A DNA stretch of 64,000 nt, from assembly GCA_025517485.1 (NCBI GenBank), contig JAOPKB010000014.1:62001-126000 (forward strand), read 5' to 3'. A model generated the notes under the pieces. That model searched no databases. It saw only the letters and a program-made list of their open reading frames with translations, and was not told where the DNA came from. The position numbers and the translations under genes were made by a program. The stretch is from Natronoglomus mannanivorans. Lineage in GTDB: Archaea; Halobacteriota; Halobacteria; Halobacteriales; Natrialbaceae. Position 1 is the first letter of the stretch; the number at the start of each line of letters is the position of its first letter. Positions 53,803 through 61,948 of the stretch are shown here, piece after piece.

Positions 53803-54104
53803 GTTGTCTCCCTTCGGGTTGCGTGCTGGCGTCGTCGCGGGTCGAGAGTCTACGGTGTCTCTCGGTCGATTCCCTATGCGTCGGTTCCACACACCCGTAC
53901 TTGACGCTATCTCCGTTTTTCTCAGTTCGAGACGACGTCCTCGGCCGTGTTCGATCGACCCGCCCGTTCTCTCGACGGTCTCCCGTCGAGATGGGTCAGG
54001 ACGTCTCGAGCGGATCCGGAAGCCGATCTGTCTGCGACGCGATCGGCTCGACGAGCGCCTGCCGAACGCTTTTGGGTGCGATTGGCAAACAGACACGTGA
54101 GAGT
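53803..54104. promoter_or_regulatory. Divergent intergenic region (302 bp)
   Basis: Contains the starts of the PhiH1-like regulator (left) and the aldo/keto reductase (right). GC-rich; I see no clear TATA box or palindrome and no credible gene. Confidence 0.3.
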
Positions 54105-54920
54105 ATGCTCTCTGTCACCGCTCGCGGCGTCGAGATTCCGGCGCTCGGTTTCGGTACTGCTCGCATGGACGACCACGACGAACGGGTCCGGGCGATCGCG
54201 GCCGCACTCGAGGCCGGCTATCGACACATCGATACGGCTCAGGTCTACGGCAGCGAATCCGCAGTTGGCGAGGCCATCCAGAAGGCCGACGTCGACCGCG
54301 AGGAGCTGTTCGTCACCACGAAACTCACCGACGACAATCGCGCACACGGGGACGTGATCCACTCCGTCCACGAGAGCCTCGACCACCTCGAGATGGAGAC
54401 GGTCGACCTCCTGTTGATCCACTCGCCAAACGACGAGGTCAGCCACGAGGAGACACTCGATGCGATGAACGAACTCCGCGACGACGGCCTCGTTTCCCAC
54501 CTCGGCGTGTCGAACTTCTCGGTCGACCAGACGCGAGAGGCCGTCGCCCACTCCACGGCCCCGATCGTCACGAATCAGGTCGAGTACCACCTCCACCACC
54601 GTCAGGACGACCTGCTCGAGTACTGTATCGACGAGGAGATGATGCTCACGGCGTACAGCCCGCTCGGCGTCGGTGACGCCCTCGACGAGGACGTGCTCCA
54701 GGAGATCGGGGATCGCCACGACAAGACGGCCGCACAGGTCGCGATCCGCTGGCTGCTCCAGCAACCACAGGTCTCGACGATTCCAATGTCGTCGTCGCCC
54801 GATCACGTCCGGGAGAACTTCGACGTCTTCGACTTCGAACTGACCGGCGAGGAGATGCGCGACGTGTTCCGGGTGACCGGCGGACTCTCGGACGACCTCG
54901 CGAGCAAACTGGATCTCTAG
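54105..54920 (+). CDS. Aldo/keto reductase
   Basis: 271 residues from ATG 54105. The catalytic tetrad is visible: Asp and Tyr in HIDTAQVYGSESAVGEAI, Lys in FVTTKLTDDN, His in LLLIHSPND. GVSNFSVDQ, NQVEYH and the C-terminal TIPMSSSPDHVREN (NADPH-binding) are typical. It reduces aldehydes or ketones with NAD(P)H; substrate not predictable. Complete length. Confidence 0.93.
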   Translation: MLSVTARGVEIPALGFGTARMDDHDERVRAIAAALEAGYRHIDTAQVYGSESAVGEAIQKADVDREELFVTTKLTDDNRAHGDVIHSVHESLDHLEMETVDLLLIHSPNDEVSHEETLDAMNELRDDGLVSHLGVSNFSVDQTREAVAHSTAPIVTNQVEYHLHHRQDDLLEYCIDEEMMLTAYSPLGVGDALDEDVLQEIGDRHDKTAAQVAIRWLLQQPQVSTIPMSSSPDHVRENFDVFDFELTGEEMRDVFRVTGGLSDDLASKLDL

Positions 54921-55124
54921 TCTCGAGTTGCGTTCGGCTCCGATCGGAGACGAGAATCGAAGCGATCGAAAGTCGCCCTCGAGTCGTCCCGAATCGAACA
55001 CACCTCGAGCGCCGGGACCGGTCTCGATTGGCTCGATCGCGACGAGTCGCCGACAAGTATATCAAGACCGATCCAGTTCACCGACACCGATTTATCGATC
55101 GATCGGTATACACTACCAGTAGCC

Positions 55125-55304
55125 GTGTGTGACCACTCCACAACCTGCTCGAGCGACGAGGACTGTCGACTCGTCCTCAGAAACCGTCTGACGCGGATGG
55201 AGACGTTCGAGTACTACTGCAAGGCCCACCTCGTCGCCCGCGTGTGGGACCTCGAGCACGACGACAGTCTGGACGTGGTCGATGCGACGTTTCTCGAGCG
55301 GTGA
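55125..55304 (+). CDS. 59-residue Cys/His protein, possible zinc finger
   Basis: GTG start; MCDHSTTCSSDEDCRLVLRN, then YYCKAHLVARVWDLEHD. The CDH...C...C and CKAH spacing suggests a small zinc site as in the 48814 protein. Codon use and acidic C-terminus are haloarchaeal. Lies between the AKR and the next zinc protein. Confidence 0.55.
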   Translation: MCDHSTTCSSDEDCRLVLRNRLTRMETFEYYCKAHLVARVWDLEHDDSLDVVDATFLER

Positions 55305-55369
55305 CACGTCGGTTCTGTCGCTACAATTGCGAGAACAGTCACGCCCCGTTCTGTGAACGGACGCGCCGT

Positions 55370-55639
55370 TCAGGAGGGCGTGACGTCGATATTCCAGCCG
55401 GGGTCGTGACCGGTTCGTTCGATGTGGTCAGACCGGCACGCCGGGCAGTAGTCGGGTGTACCGGTGACGTTCCGAGGGACGTAGACCGCGCCGCGACACT
55501 CCACACACGCATCGGAGACGATGGTCGCGCAGTCAGCACAGAGATTGAAGTCGTCGACCGTGAGTTCGCGCAGGGGTTCGAGTTGTTTGTCCAAAGTGTA
55601 CTCGTCGATGGCCGCCTGACAGTTCTGACACGGTTTCAT
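55370..55639 (-). CDS. Zinc-ribbon protein
   Basis: 89 residues from ATG 55639. Three pairs of CxxC (CQNC, CADC...CVEC, CPAC) give two zinc sites: MKPCQNCQAAIDEYTLDKQ, LCADCATIVSDACVECRGAVYVP, DYCPACRSDH. Conserved type among haloarchaea as far as I remember; function unknown. Confidence 0.75.
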   Translation of the reverse strand: MKPCQNCQAAIDEYTLDKQLEPLRELTVDDFNLCADCATIVSDACVECRGAVYVPRNVTGTPDYCPACRSDHIERTGHDPGWNIDVTPS

Positions 55640-55817
55640 GGCGATACGATTCGTACCATGTGACACCAACACATAGTCTTGACGCCCGTCGGAGTTTTCG
55701 CTCGGTCCATCCGTCGTCTCGATACCGTCTTCTCGAGCGATGAGACGATCGATGGCGGGTCGGGTCGAAGCACGCTCTCGAGTCAGGGGTGGTAGATGGC
55801 GGAGTGGGTCGACGCGA

Positions 55818-56783
55818 TCAATCGTCCGTTGCAGGGATCGATCGCGTTTCCGTCGGCACCGACTGTGTCGCGTACGGCGCCAGCGCGCCGTAGAGTCCGA
55901 TCTCGTCGCCCAACCGTGTCGGCTGAATGTCGGGAATCGCCGGAAGCGCGTACCGCTCTATGTGCGGTCTGGTTCGCTCGAGGATCGTCTCGAAGTTCGA
56001 GGCGCCGACGCCGCCGCCGACGGTGACAAGGTCGGGGTTGTAGGCGTTGACGAGTGTGCCGAGTCCGGCGGCGTTGTAGCGGGCGATCCGGTCGAGGTAG
56101 TCGTCGGCGACGGGGTCAGGGTCAGGGTCGGAGGCAGCCTCGAAGACGTCTCGAGCGGTGAGGTCCTCGGCGTCCAGAACCGTCTCCCGTGTCTCGGTCT
56201 TCAGAAGGTCTCGCACGAAGCCGGCGATCCCCCGGCCGGAGCAGTAGGCCTCCCACGCGCCGGGGACGCCGGAGCTGGCTCTGTCGGGTGGGCCGATCGG
56301 GAAGAGCCCGACCTCCGTCGCGTGACCGTCGGCGCCGCGGACGACGTGGCCGTGGTCGACGACACCCGCACCGATGCCGGTGCCCATCGTGAGGTGGACG
56401 ACACAGTCTGCGGTCTGCCCAGCGCCGTAGACCCACTCGGCGAGGGCGGCGGCGGTGCAATCGTTCTCGAGTCGGACCGGGAGGTCGAAGCGATTCTCGA
56501 TCGTCGGGCCGAGCGGGATGTCACGGACGACGGCGTCGTCGGGCGTATCGATCTCCTGAACGACGCCCCCGTCGACGAGCCCCGCACAGGCGATCGAGAC
56601 CGCGTCGATCGCCGCCTGCGACTGGAGGGCCTCGAGACGACTGCAGACCTGTGACTCGAGGTCGCGTATTCGGGTCGGTTCGACGTGGATATCCGTCGTG
56701 ACGGTGTCGTCGGGAGTTCCCACTGCAGAGCGGAGATTCGTGCTGCCAATACCGAAGAGGGCGATCGTCTGGTCGGCGGGCAT
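55818..56783 (-). CDS. ROK-family sugar kinase (copy 2, near duplicate)
   Basis: 321 residues, aligning over its whole length with the 51611-52588 kinase with very few gaps (same DGSTNLR-type start, ENDCTAAALAEWVYGAG, MGTGIGAGVV, GGGVGASNFETILERTRPHIE). Long stretches are also identical at DNA level (around 55975-56095 and 56450-56510), pointing to recent duplication or gene conversion. Differences cluster in the N-terminal quarter and a short DPDPDP insert. The zinc motif is missing here too. Confidence 0.87.
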   Translation of the reverse strand: MPADQTIALFGIGSTNLRSAVGTPDDTVTTDIHVEPTRIRDLESQVCSRLEALQSQAAIDAVSIACAGLVDGGVVQEIDTPDDAVVRDIPLGPTIENRFDLPVRLENDCTAAALAEWVYGAGQTADCVVHLTMGTGIGAGVVDHGHVVRGADGHATEVGLFPIGPPDRASSGVPGAWEAYCSGRGIAGFVRDLLKTETRETVLDAEDLTARDVFEAASDPDPDPVADDYLDRIARYNAAGLGTLVNAYNPDLVTVGGGVGASNFETILERTRPHIERYALPAIPDIQPTRLGDEIGLYGALAPYATQSVPTETRSIPATDD

Positions 56784-56876
56784 TCGTCAGTGCTGTCATC
56801 ACGAGACTGCATCAAGCTGTGGGCCGATCTCGACGAGCGTGACGTGTTCTCCTCTCGACCCACTGGCGCAGCCAGA

Positions 56877-57983
56877 TCAGTACGTCTGCGGCGGTCGCTC
56901 GAGCACCTCGAAGATCTCCCGTGCGCGATACTCACGATTGCGTTTCTTCCCTGTGGTTTCCTCGAGGATTCCCTCCGACTCGAGTCGATCGAGCGCCCGA
57001 TATGCGGTCGGTCCGGTGACGTCGAGCAATTCTTCGACGACGGCCGCAGTGAGATACGGCTGTTCGAACAGTAAACGCGCGAGTCGAGCGTACGCGGCGG
57101 CGTCGTCGCCGTATTCGGCTTCGTATTCTCGCTGCAGGGTGTGCAATTCCCGTGATCGCAAGAGTGATTCCTCCGCCTGATGGCGGATCCCCGTTACGAA
57201 GAAGTCGATCCAGGCTTCCCACTCACCGTCCCTACGGACGGCGTTCATGCGGTCGACGTAGGTCTCTTTGTAGCGGTTGAGGTACTCGCTAAGGTAAAGG
57301 GTCGGTTGCTCGAGATACCCCTGCCCGTACAATTGAAGGGTGATGAGAAGTCGTCCGAGGCGGCCGTTGCCGTCACCGTACGGGTGGATCGTCTCGAACT
57401 GGTAGTGAGTAAGCGCGACGTCGATGAGAGGGTGATAGCTCCCCCCGGTCCGAATGTATGTCAACAGTGCGTCCATCAACCCGTCGACGTCGCTAGGAAC
57501 GGGAGGGACGAACTCACCCAGATGGTTCGGAACTGTCTTGAACTCCCCGATGGTGTCCGTCTCTCGACGATCAGCCGGAACGTCACCGAGGAGTGTTTCG
57601 TGGAGGGTGTGAAGTAGTTCGATCGAGATCGCCTCACCAGAATCGAGTGCATCGATCCCGTTTTCGAGAGCCTGTTCGTAGTTCAGGACCTCCGTAACGT
57701 CTTTCGTGTCATCTACCGCTGTCGTCGAGTCCGCAGCAGCTGTGATATTCTCGAGAGCACTGGTTTCGAAACTGTATAGCGCGTTGAAATCTATATTTGC
57801 CCCTTCGATCTCGGACGACTCCATGGCCTCTTTCCGGAGCAGTGACGTGTATAGAACGGGAGCGAAATCGGTCGTCAGATTGAATCCGCTGAGCTTTCCG
57901 AGCCAGAAGGTCGCCTCCGAGAGCGTTTCGTAGAACGCTCCCTCGAGTTGCAACTCGGCGTTCGGCGGGAGTGGATCCGGCCT
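56877..57983 (-). pseudogene. fic: Fic-family protein, 3' part, separated from its start by an insertion
   Basis: About 367 codons of a Fic protein: FIDO motif HPYGDGNGRLGR, the inhibitory motif SSEIEG (S/T-x3-E-G) in the N-terminal part, and a C-terminal winged helix (VVEELLDVTGPTAYRALDRLESEGIL). The frame stays open into the insertion element to 58058, but those ~26 residues (up to GGGQR) are encoded by the element end. The native N-terminus lies at 59676-59744. The Fic reaction is AMP transfer to a target protein; here it is likely inactive unless started internally. Confidence 0.8.
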
Positions 57984-57984
57984 T

Positions 57985-58130
57985 TGACCTCCTCCCACGA
58001 CTTCAGTCGTGGGATTCCTCCGTCGGGATGTCGGATTATGCCGACTCCACGGAGGCAACTTTTCCCACCGTACGGCGGGTACTCCGGTCTGTGTGATCTT
58101 CTTTGGGACTTGTCCTCGCGGGAGAGTATG
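57985..58130 (-). ncRNA. Putative omega (re)RNA of TnpB
   Basis: In known TnpB systems the guide RNA overlaps the 3' end of tnpB and extends to the right end of the element, with the guide being the flanking DNA. By analogy it would run from inside tnpB through the hairpin and have a guide reading into fic (below 57985). No direct evidence beyond position; left boundary arbitrary. Confidence 0.3.
57994..58013 (-). repeat. Right-end hairpin of the IS (downstream of tnpB)
   Basis: 9-bp perfect stem with a 2-nt loop, 22 bp beyond the tnpB stop. Its sequence matches the other end hairpin in 9 of 9 stem positions. Confidence 0.75.
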
Positions 58131-59388
58131 ATCTCTCTGACCATTCGTAGTCGTCCCACTCGAAGCACACGGGCTGGGCCATCAGCCCGACTTTCATACC
58201 AGTCTCGCGTTCGAGGAACAGTTGACTCGCCTTCAGATCGGCGTGTCCCTCAAACCCACAAACACAGCGGAACAGGTCGCCGTTCCGCTCCGTCTCTTCA
58301 CGTTCGCCACACTCTGGACACTCTTGGGTCGTCCACGACTCGGATTCTTCGACAACCTCGATCCCATACTCTTCACAGACACATTCGAGGCGGTCGATGA
58401 ACCGACGGTACGCCCAGAAATTGTGCGTCTTCGCGTTTACCTCGGGCATCCAGTGCGTCTCCAACACATCTTTGATGTCGCCGACATACACGGTTGAAAC
58501 GCCCTCGTCGTACAGGCGCTCAACGAGGTCGCGGACGAGTGCATCTTGGGCGTGATCGCGCCGTTCATACATCGTATCGTACAAGTGGTCAATCCGCTCA
58601 CTTGTTCGCCGCTGGTCGTCGATTTTCGCCTGCAACTCCGCGATTCGTTCGGTCGTTTCACGGAACCGTTCGAACGGATGGGAGCCGCAGTACAGGTATT
58701 GTGAACCGGTTGTCGTGGTGCAGGCGACGAGGTTGTTGGCACCGATGTCCAGAGCGGCTGTTTCATCAGCCAGTGGAGTTGCCCGTGCATCATCAGAAAC
58801 AGTCACGGGCTGCGAAGCTCTGAAGGTGCTGTCGGTCTCGTCGTACCACAGGTCCAACCGGCCCTGTTTCTCGTACTCGGGCCAGTTCGGCTCGCCAGCG
58901 AGTTCCAGTCGGAGACGTCCAGTGTGATCGTACCGGTCTTTCAACTCGGACCCGACCAGTATTTCGAGCCGGGATCGCTCGCCCCATTCGACAGTGTACG
59001 ACGTGTTACGGATGACAGTGTGGTGTTTTCGACCATCGTCTTTGTTGCCCCAAAACCCCGGTGGAGTGGGGTGATCCGTGATCGAGGTATCGGAGCCGTC
59101 GTGGTATTTCTTCTTGTTTTCGAAGAAGCCGTGCCACGCTTCGCTGTTTTTGCGGATCACTTGTTGGGCGGTGGACGCGCCGAGAATATCTTTGTATTTA
59201 CCTTCGAGACTGCCGGTGTCAGCGTCCCACACGTCTTCATTCTCGTATCCGTCTTCGTCTTCGTATCGGATGAGGCGTTCGTAGTTGGTTTCGTTCCAGA
59301 GTGCGGCAGACGCATCCAACAGGTCCCGTAGCAGTTGCTCTCCAGTCGGTGAGAGCGGGCGTACAGCGAACGTGTTGGTGCGCTTCAT
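58036..59388 (-). CDS. tnpB: RNA-guided endonuclease TnpB
   Basis: 450 residues from ATG 59388. RuvC-like Asp in AALDIGANNLVACTT (D214), a later Glu region (VYVGDIKDVLE), zinc ribbon CPEC...CVCG and the last Asp in GHADLKASQ. Full length and apparently intact. TnpB proteins cut DNA guided by RNA from the element end and help keep the IS in place. Inside the split fic gene. Confidence 0.9.
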   Translation of the reverse strand: MKRTNTFAVRPLSPTGEQLLRDLLDASAALWNETNYERLIRYEDEDGYENEDVWDADTGSLEGKYKDILGASTAQQVIRKNSEAWHGFFENKKKYHDGSDTSITDHPTPPGFWGNKDDGRKHHTVIRNTSYTVEWGERSRLEILVGSELKDRYDHTGRLRLELAGEPNWPEYEKQGRLDLWYDETDSTFRASQPVTVSDDARATPLADETAALDIGANNLVACTTTTGSQYLYCGSHPFERFRETTERIAELQAKIDDQRRTSERIDHLYDTMYERRDHAQDALVRDLVERLYDEGVSTVYVGDIKDVLETHWMPEVNAKTHNFWAYRRFIDRLECVCEEYGIEVVEESESWTTQECPECGEREETERNGDLFRCVCGFEGHADLKASQLFLERETGMKVGLMAQPVCFEWDDYEWSERSYSPARTSPKEDHTDRSTRRTVGKVASVESA

Positions 59389-59444
59389 CGCTGTTCTCCC
59401 ATTCACCCCACAGATATAAATATCTATGTTTTATCTATTACTCT

Positions 59445-59582
59445 ATGACCAACAACATCCACATCGAGGTGGACGACGACGAGCAGTATGAGAAAATGCA
59501 GCGGCTCAAAGACAAGCACGGGCTGACGTGGAAGGGATTGCTGGTACAGGGTATGAAGCGGATCGAAGAAGATGATCTGTAG
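59445..59582 (+). CDS. 45-residue passenger protein divergent from tnpB
   Basis: Begins MTNNIHIEVDDDEQYEKMQRL and ends KGLLVQGMKRIEEDDL. A short beta strand followed by two helices (KDKHGLTWKGLLVQG) looks like a ribbon-helix-helix/antitoxin-like fold. I recall the same kind of protein beside haloarchaeal tnpB genes. A TATA-like ATAAATATC precedes it at ~59415. Possibly regulates tnpB or guards the element. Confidence 0.6.
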   Translation: MTNNIHIEVDDDEQYEKMQRLKDKHGLTWKGLLVQGMKRIEEDDL

Positions 59583-59636
59583 CGTGGGACATCCCGCAGG
59601 CGGATACCGTGGTTTGATTCAGCAGTGACGGATTCA

Positions 59637-59658
59637 CCCCACGACTAAAGTCGTGGGG
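59637..59658 (-). repeat. Left-end hairpin of the IS (upstream side)
   Basis: 10-bp perfect stem with a 2-nt loop, near the junction with the fic 5' fragment. Confidence 0.75.
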
Positions 59659-59675
59659 TCTCTCCTGCGTTCTCT

Positions 59676-59744
59676 GTAGTACGGACGTTGTCCGTAGGGG
59701 ACGAGTCGTCCGGGGGCGTCGTCAGGTAACTCTCGAAGAACCAT
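59676..59744 (-). pseudogene. fic: Fic-family protein, 5' fragment
   Basis: ATG at 59744 begins MVLRELPDDAPGRLVPYGQR-PYY, which is the usual N-terminus of haloarchaeal Fic proteins (RxLPxDAPGxxVPxGxRxYY) and should run into PDPLPP. The remainder is found at 57983, so the gene is split by ~1.7 kb of inserted DNA. Confidence 0.7.
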
Positions 59745-59943
59745 TCGTAACTATATACCCATAGATCCCGGCAGTAGTTAAATATGGCTCGCTAAATCTT
59801 TCTACTGGTGAACTATCGACGATTTATCTTCACTCGAGTTGCCTATGTGTTCCTCCTGGACACGAACGGCGTTCGACTGTGTCGGACACGAAGAGGCCTC
59901 GAGCGCTATCGAGAGGGTCGCGAAACAGTTCCGCTGCAGCGAC

Positions 59944-60474
59944 TCATTTCGTCTCTGCTGACGGATCGGCATCCGAGGTCGGCGCGTCGTTCAACGGAGA
60001 CCGTAGCGTGAATCCGAACTCGGCCAGTGCGGCACCGGCGAGTCCGACCAGCGCGAAGTGGATCCCCGTCGCCACGGCCATGCCGAGAAGGAGCCCGAGT
60101 CCGAGAATCGGATCCGACGGCGTCGACCAGCCGACGACGAGTAGTATGAACACCACGAGCCCGCCCATATAGCCGACACCGCCGCCGAGAGCGAGGTGGC
60201 CGGCCAGCGACCCGTACTCGCGGCGGACGTCGAGACGGGTCCCCGCCCAGTATCCGAGGGCGGCGACGACGACAAACGTCAGCACGAACGTGAGCACCTG
60301 ACTCGCGTACGAGTAGGCGACGGCCGTCTGTCCCATCGTCTCCAGTTGTGGAAGCCACTCGGCGGCGACCCCACCGTCGACGAACCCGTCGATTAACCAG
60401 GTCGTTCCGAACTCGATCGAGACGGCACACGCGCCGATAATCGCTGCGACGACGGCCGCGATTCGCTGGCTCAT
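59944..60474 (-). CDS. Small polytopic membrane protein, unknown
   Basis: 176 residues with about five hydrophobic helices (AAVVAAIIGACAVSIEFG; YASQVLTFVLTFVVVAALGYW; GVGYMGGLVVFILLVVGW; LLLGMAVATGIHFALVGLAGAAL). Acidic short C-terminus. No known motif. Confidence 0.65.
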   Translation of the reverse strand: MSQRIAAVVAAIIGACAVSIEFGTTWLIDGFVDGGVAAEWLPQLETMGQTAVAYSYASQVLTFVLTFVVVAALGYWAGTRLDVRREYGSLAGHLALGGGVGYMGGLVVFILLVVGWSTPSDPILGLGLLLGMAVATGIHFALVGLAGAALAEFGFTLRSPLNDAPTSDADPSAETK

Positions 60475-60746
60475 GTTTCGTTACATGTGTCTGACACCAC
60501 ATCACTCCTTTCATACAAAATCTGTCACTCTTCGAGTCGTGCAGACTCACCTCGTGTGCACTCTCCTCGTACGGACGAACCTGTAGTTCACGGCGGGTCC
60601 GCGAGGCGGACCCTGACCGCTGGAGCGTCAGCATCGATCGAATCCCCCTGTCGCGCTCGAGGGATGTTCGTGACACTCGAGACCTGTTCGCGATACTCGA
60701 GGTGGCCGTCCACTCGAGCGAAAAGACGTCTCTGTCCCGTCGAGAG

Positions 60747-61847
60747 CTACTCCTCGACGTCGACCCACAGCTGCGTATAGTACTCCGTCTCCTCCGTGGA
60801 TGGGTCGGCGGGGACCTCGTCGGGGAAGAGCAACCAGACGATCCGGATGTCCTCGCCGGTCATCGTCGGCTCGAGGTCGTGGGGGTGGAGCCAGGACTCG
60901 TTGTGGGCAAGCTGGGTTTCGAACCGATCGAGTTCGGTTTGCTCGAGGACGACCGTCTCGTTGTCGACGCGTTCGACCTCTTGCTCGAGTAAGACGACGG
61001 TGTAGTCGACCGTCCGGTGTTCGTTGTTGTCGACGCCGACGGCGATCTCCGCGCTGTCGCCCAGCGTGAACTCGGTGGGATAGTTCGCGGCGACGTATTC
61101 GTTCTCGCCCTCCTCGTCCTCGGTCAAAATGTAGATCGCGGAGAACTGCTCGCCCTGTGGCGGCACCGTGATCGCGAACCCGACGACGCCGACTGCGAGC
61201 AGGATCGACGCGACGAGCATCACGTTCAGCGCGCGGTCGGTGTTCGACTCGGGCTCGAACAGTTCCGCGCGGCCGGCTGCCAGCCACTCCCGGTAGGGAA
61301 CCCGAAAGCGCTCCTCGGGTGGGAGTTGCCACCGCCTGATCGCCGCGAGCCCGGTCGCGACGAGCGTGAACGCCGTCACCGTGAGCATGATCGGGACGAG
61401 GCGAATCCCCCACGGCGTGAAGTTCAGGACGAGGCCGAGCAGCGGCACGATCGCGATACTGAGTCCGAACGAGAGGGCGACCCGTTCGATGCCGTCGATC
61501 CCGGAGCGCAACTGGCCGTCCCAGATGCCGCCGTCGGCCGTGGCTTCTTCCTCGAGCGTTTGCGATTCGTCTTCGTCCGTGGCTTCGACCTCGGCTTCCG
61601 GGCCCTCCGACTCAGCGTCGACCGGCGACGCCCCCTCCTCGGGAAAGAGCGCGGCGATGAACACGTAGCCGGGAATGAAGAGGACGAACACCAGCCCCAG
61701 TGGAACCCGAAGCGGGGTGTCACGGATCACCGGGGCGAAGACGACGATATTCACGAGCAACGTGACGAACACCGTGGCTGTGAGGTCCGCCGGGAAGTCC
61801 CGGATCGGATCCGGCAGCACGCGCCACAGTACTCGCTTATCGACCAT
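60747..61847 (-). CDS. DUF1616 membrane protein
   Basis: 366 residues. Two N-terminal helices, an acidic linker, two or three more helices (ERVALSFGLSIAIVPLLGLVLNF; LVPIMLTVTAFTLVATGL), one further helix and a C-terminal extracellular beta domain (FSAIYILTEDEEGENEYVAANYPTEFTLGDSAEIAVGVDNNEH...). This is the DUF1616 pattern of archaeal envelope proteins. Ends with the family's LWVDVEE-like tail. Function unknown; possibly surface or secretion related. Confidence 0.85.
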   Translation of the reverse strand: MVDKRVLWRVLPDPIRDFPADLTATVFVTLLVNIVVFAPVIRDTPLRVPLGLVFVLFIPGYVFIAALFPEEGASPVDAESEGPEAEVEATDEDESQTLEEEATADGGIWDGQLRSGIDGIERVALSFGLSIAIVPLLGLVLNFTPWGIRLVPIMLTVTAFTLVATGLAAIRRWQLPPEERFRVPYREWLAAGRAELFEPESNTDRALNVMLVASILLAVGVVGFAITVPPQGEQFSAIYILTEDEEGENEYVAANYPTEFTLGDSAEIAVGVDNNEHRTVDYTVVLLEQEVERVDNETVVLEQTELDRFETQLAHNESWLHPHDLEPTMTGEDIRIVWLLFPDEVPADPSTEETEYYTQLWVDVEE

Positions 61848-61948
61848 TGGTCCCCGGTAGCGGTGTCGATTGTAAAAGTGAGTCGATCCGTGAGAGGACG
61901 AACGGACGACGGCGACGAGAGCGCCCCTCGAGCGGGTCGGTCGATTGT

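Larger units (their letters stand above)
57985..59665 (-). mobile_element. TnpB-only IS200/IS605-type (IS1341-like) element
   Basis: About 1.7 kb with a hairpin near each end: 57994-58013 (CCCACGACT-TC-AGTCGTGGG) and 59637-59658 (CCCCACGACT-AA-AGTCGTGGGG). It carries tnpB and a small divergent gene but no tnpA, so movement needs a Y1 transposase from elsewhere. Exact ends are uncertain by ~10 bp. It disrupts the fic gene. Confidence 0.8.
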
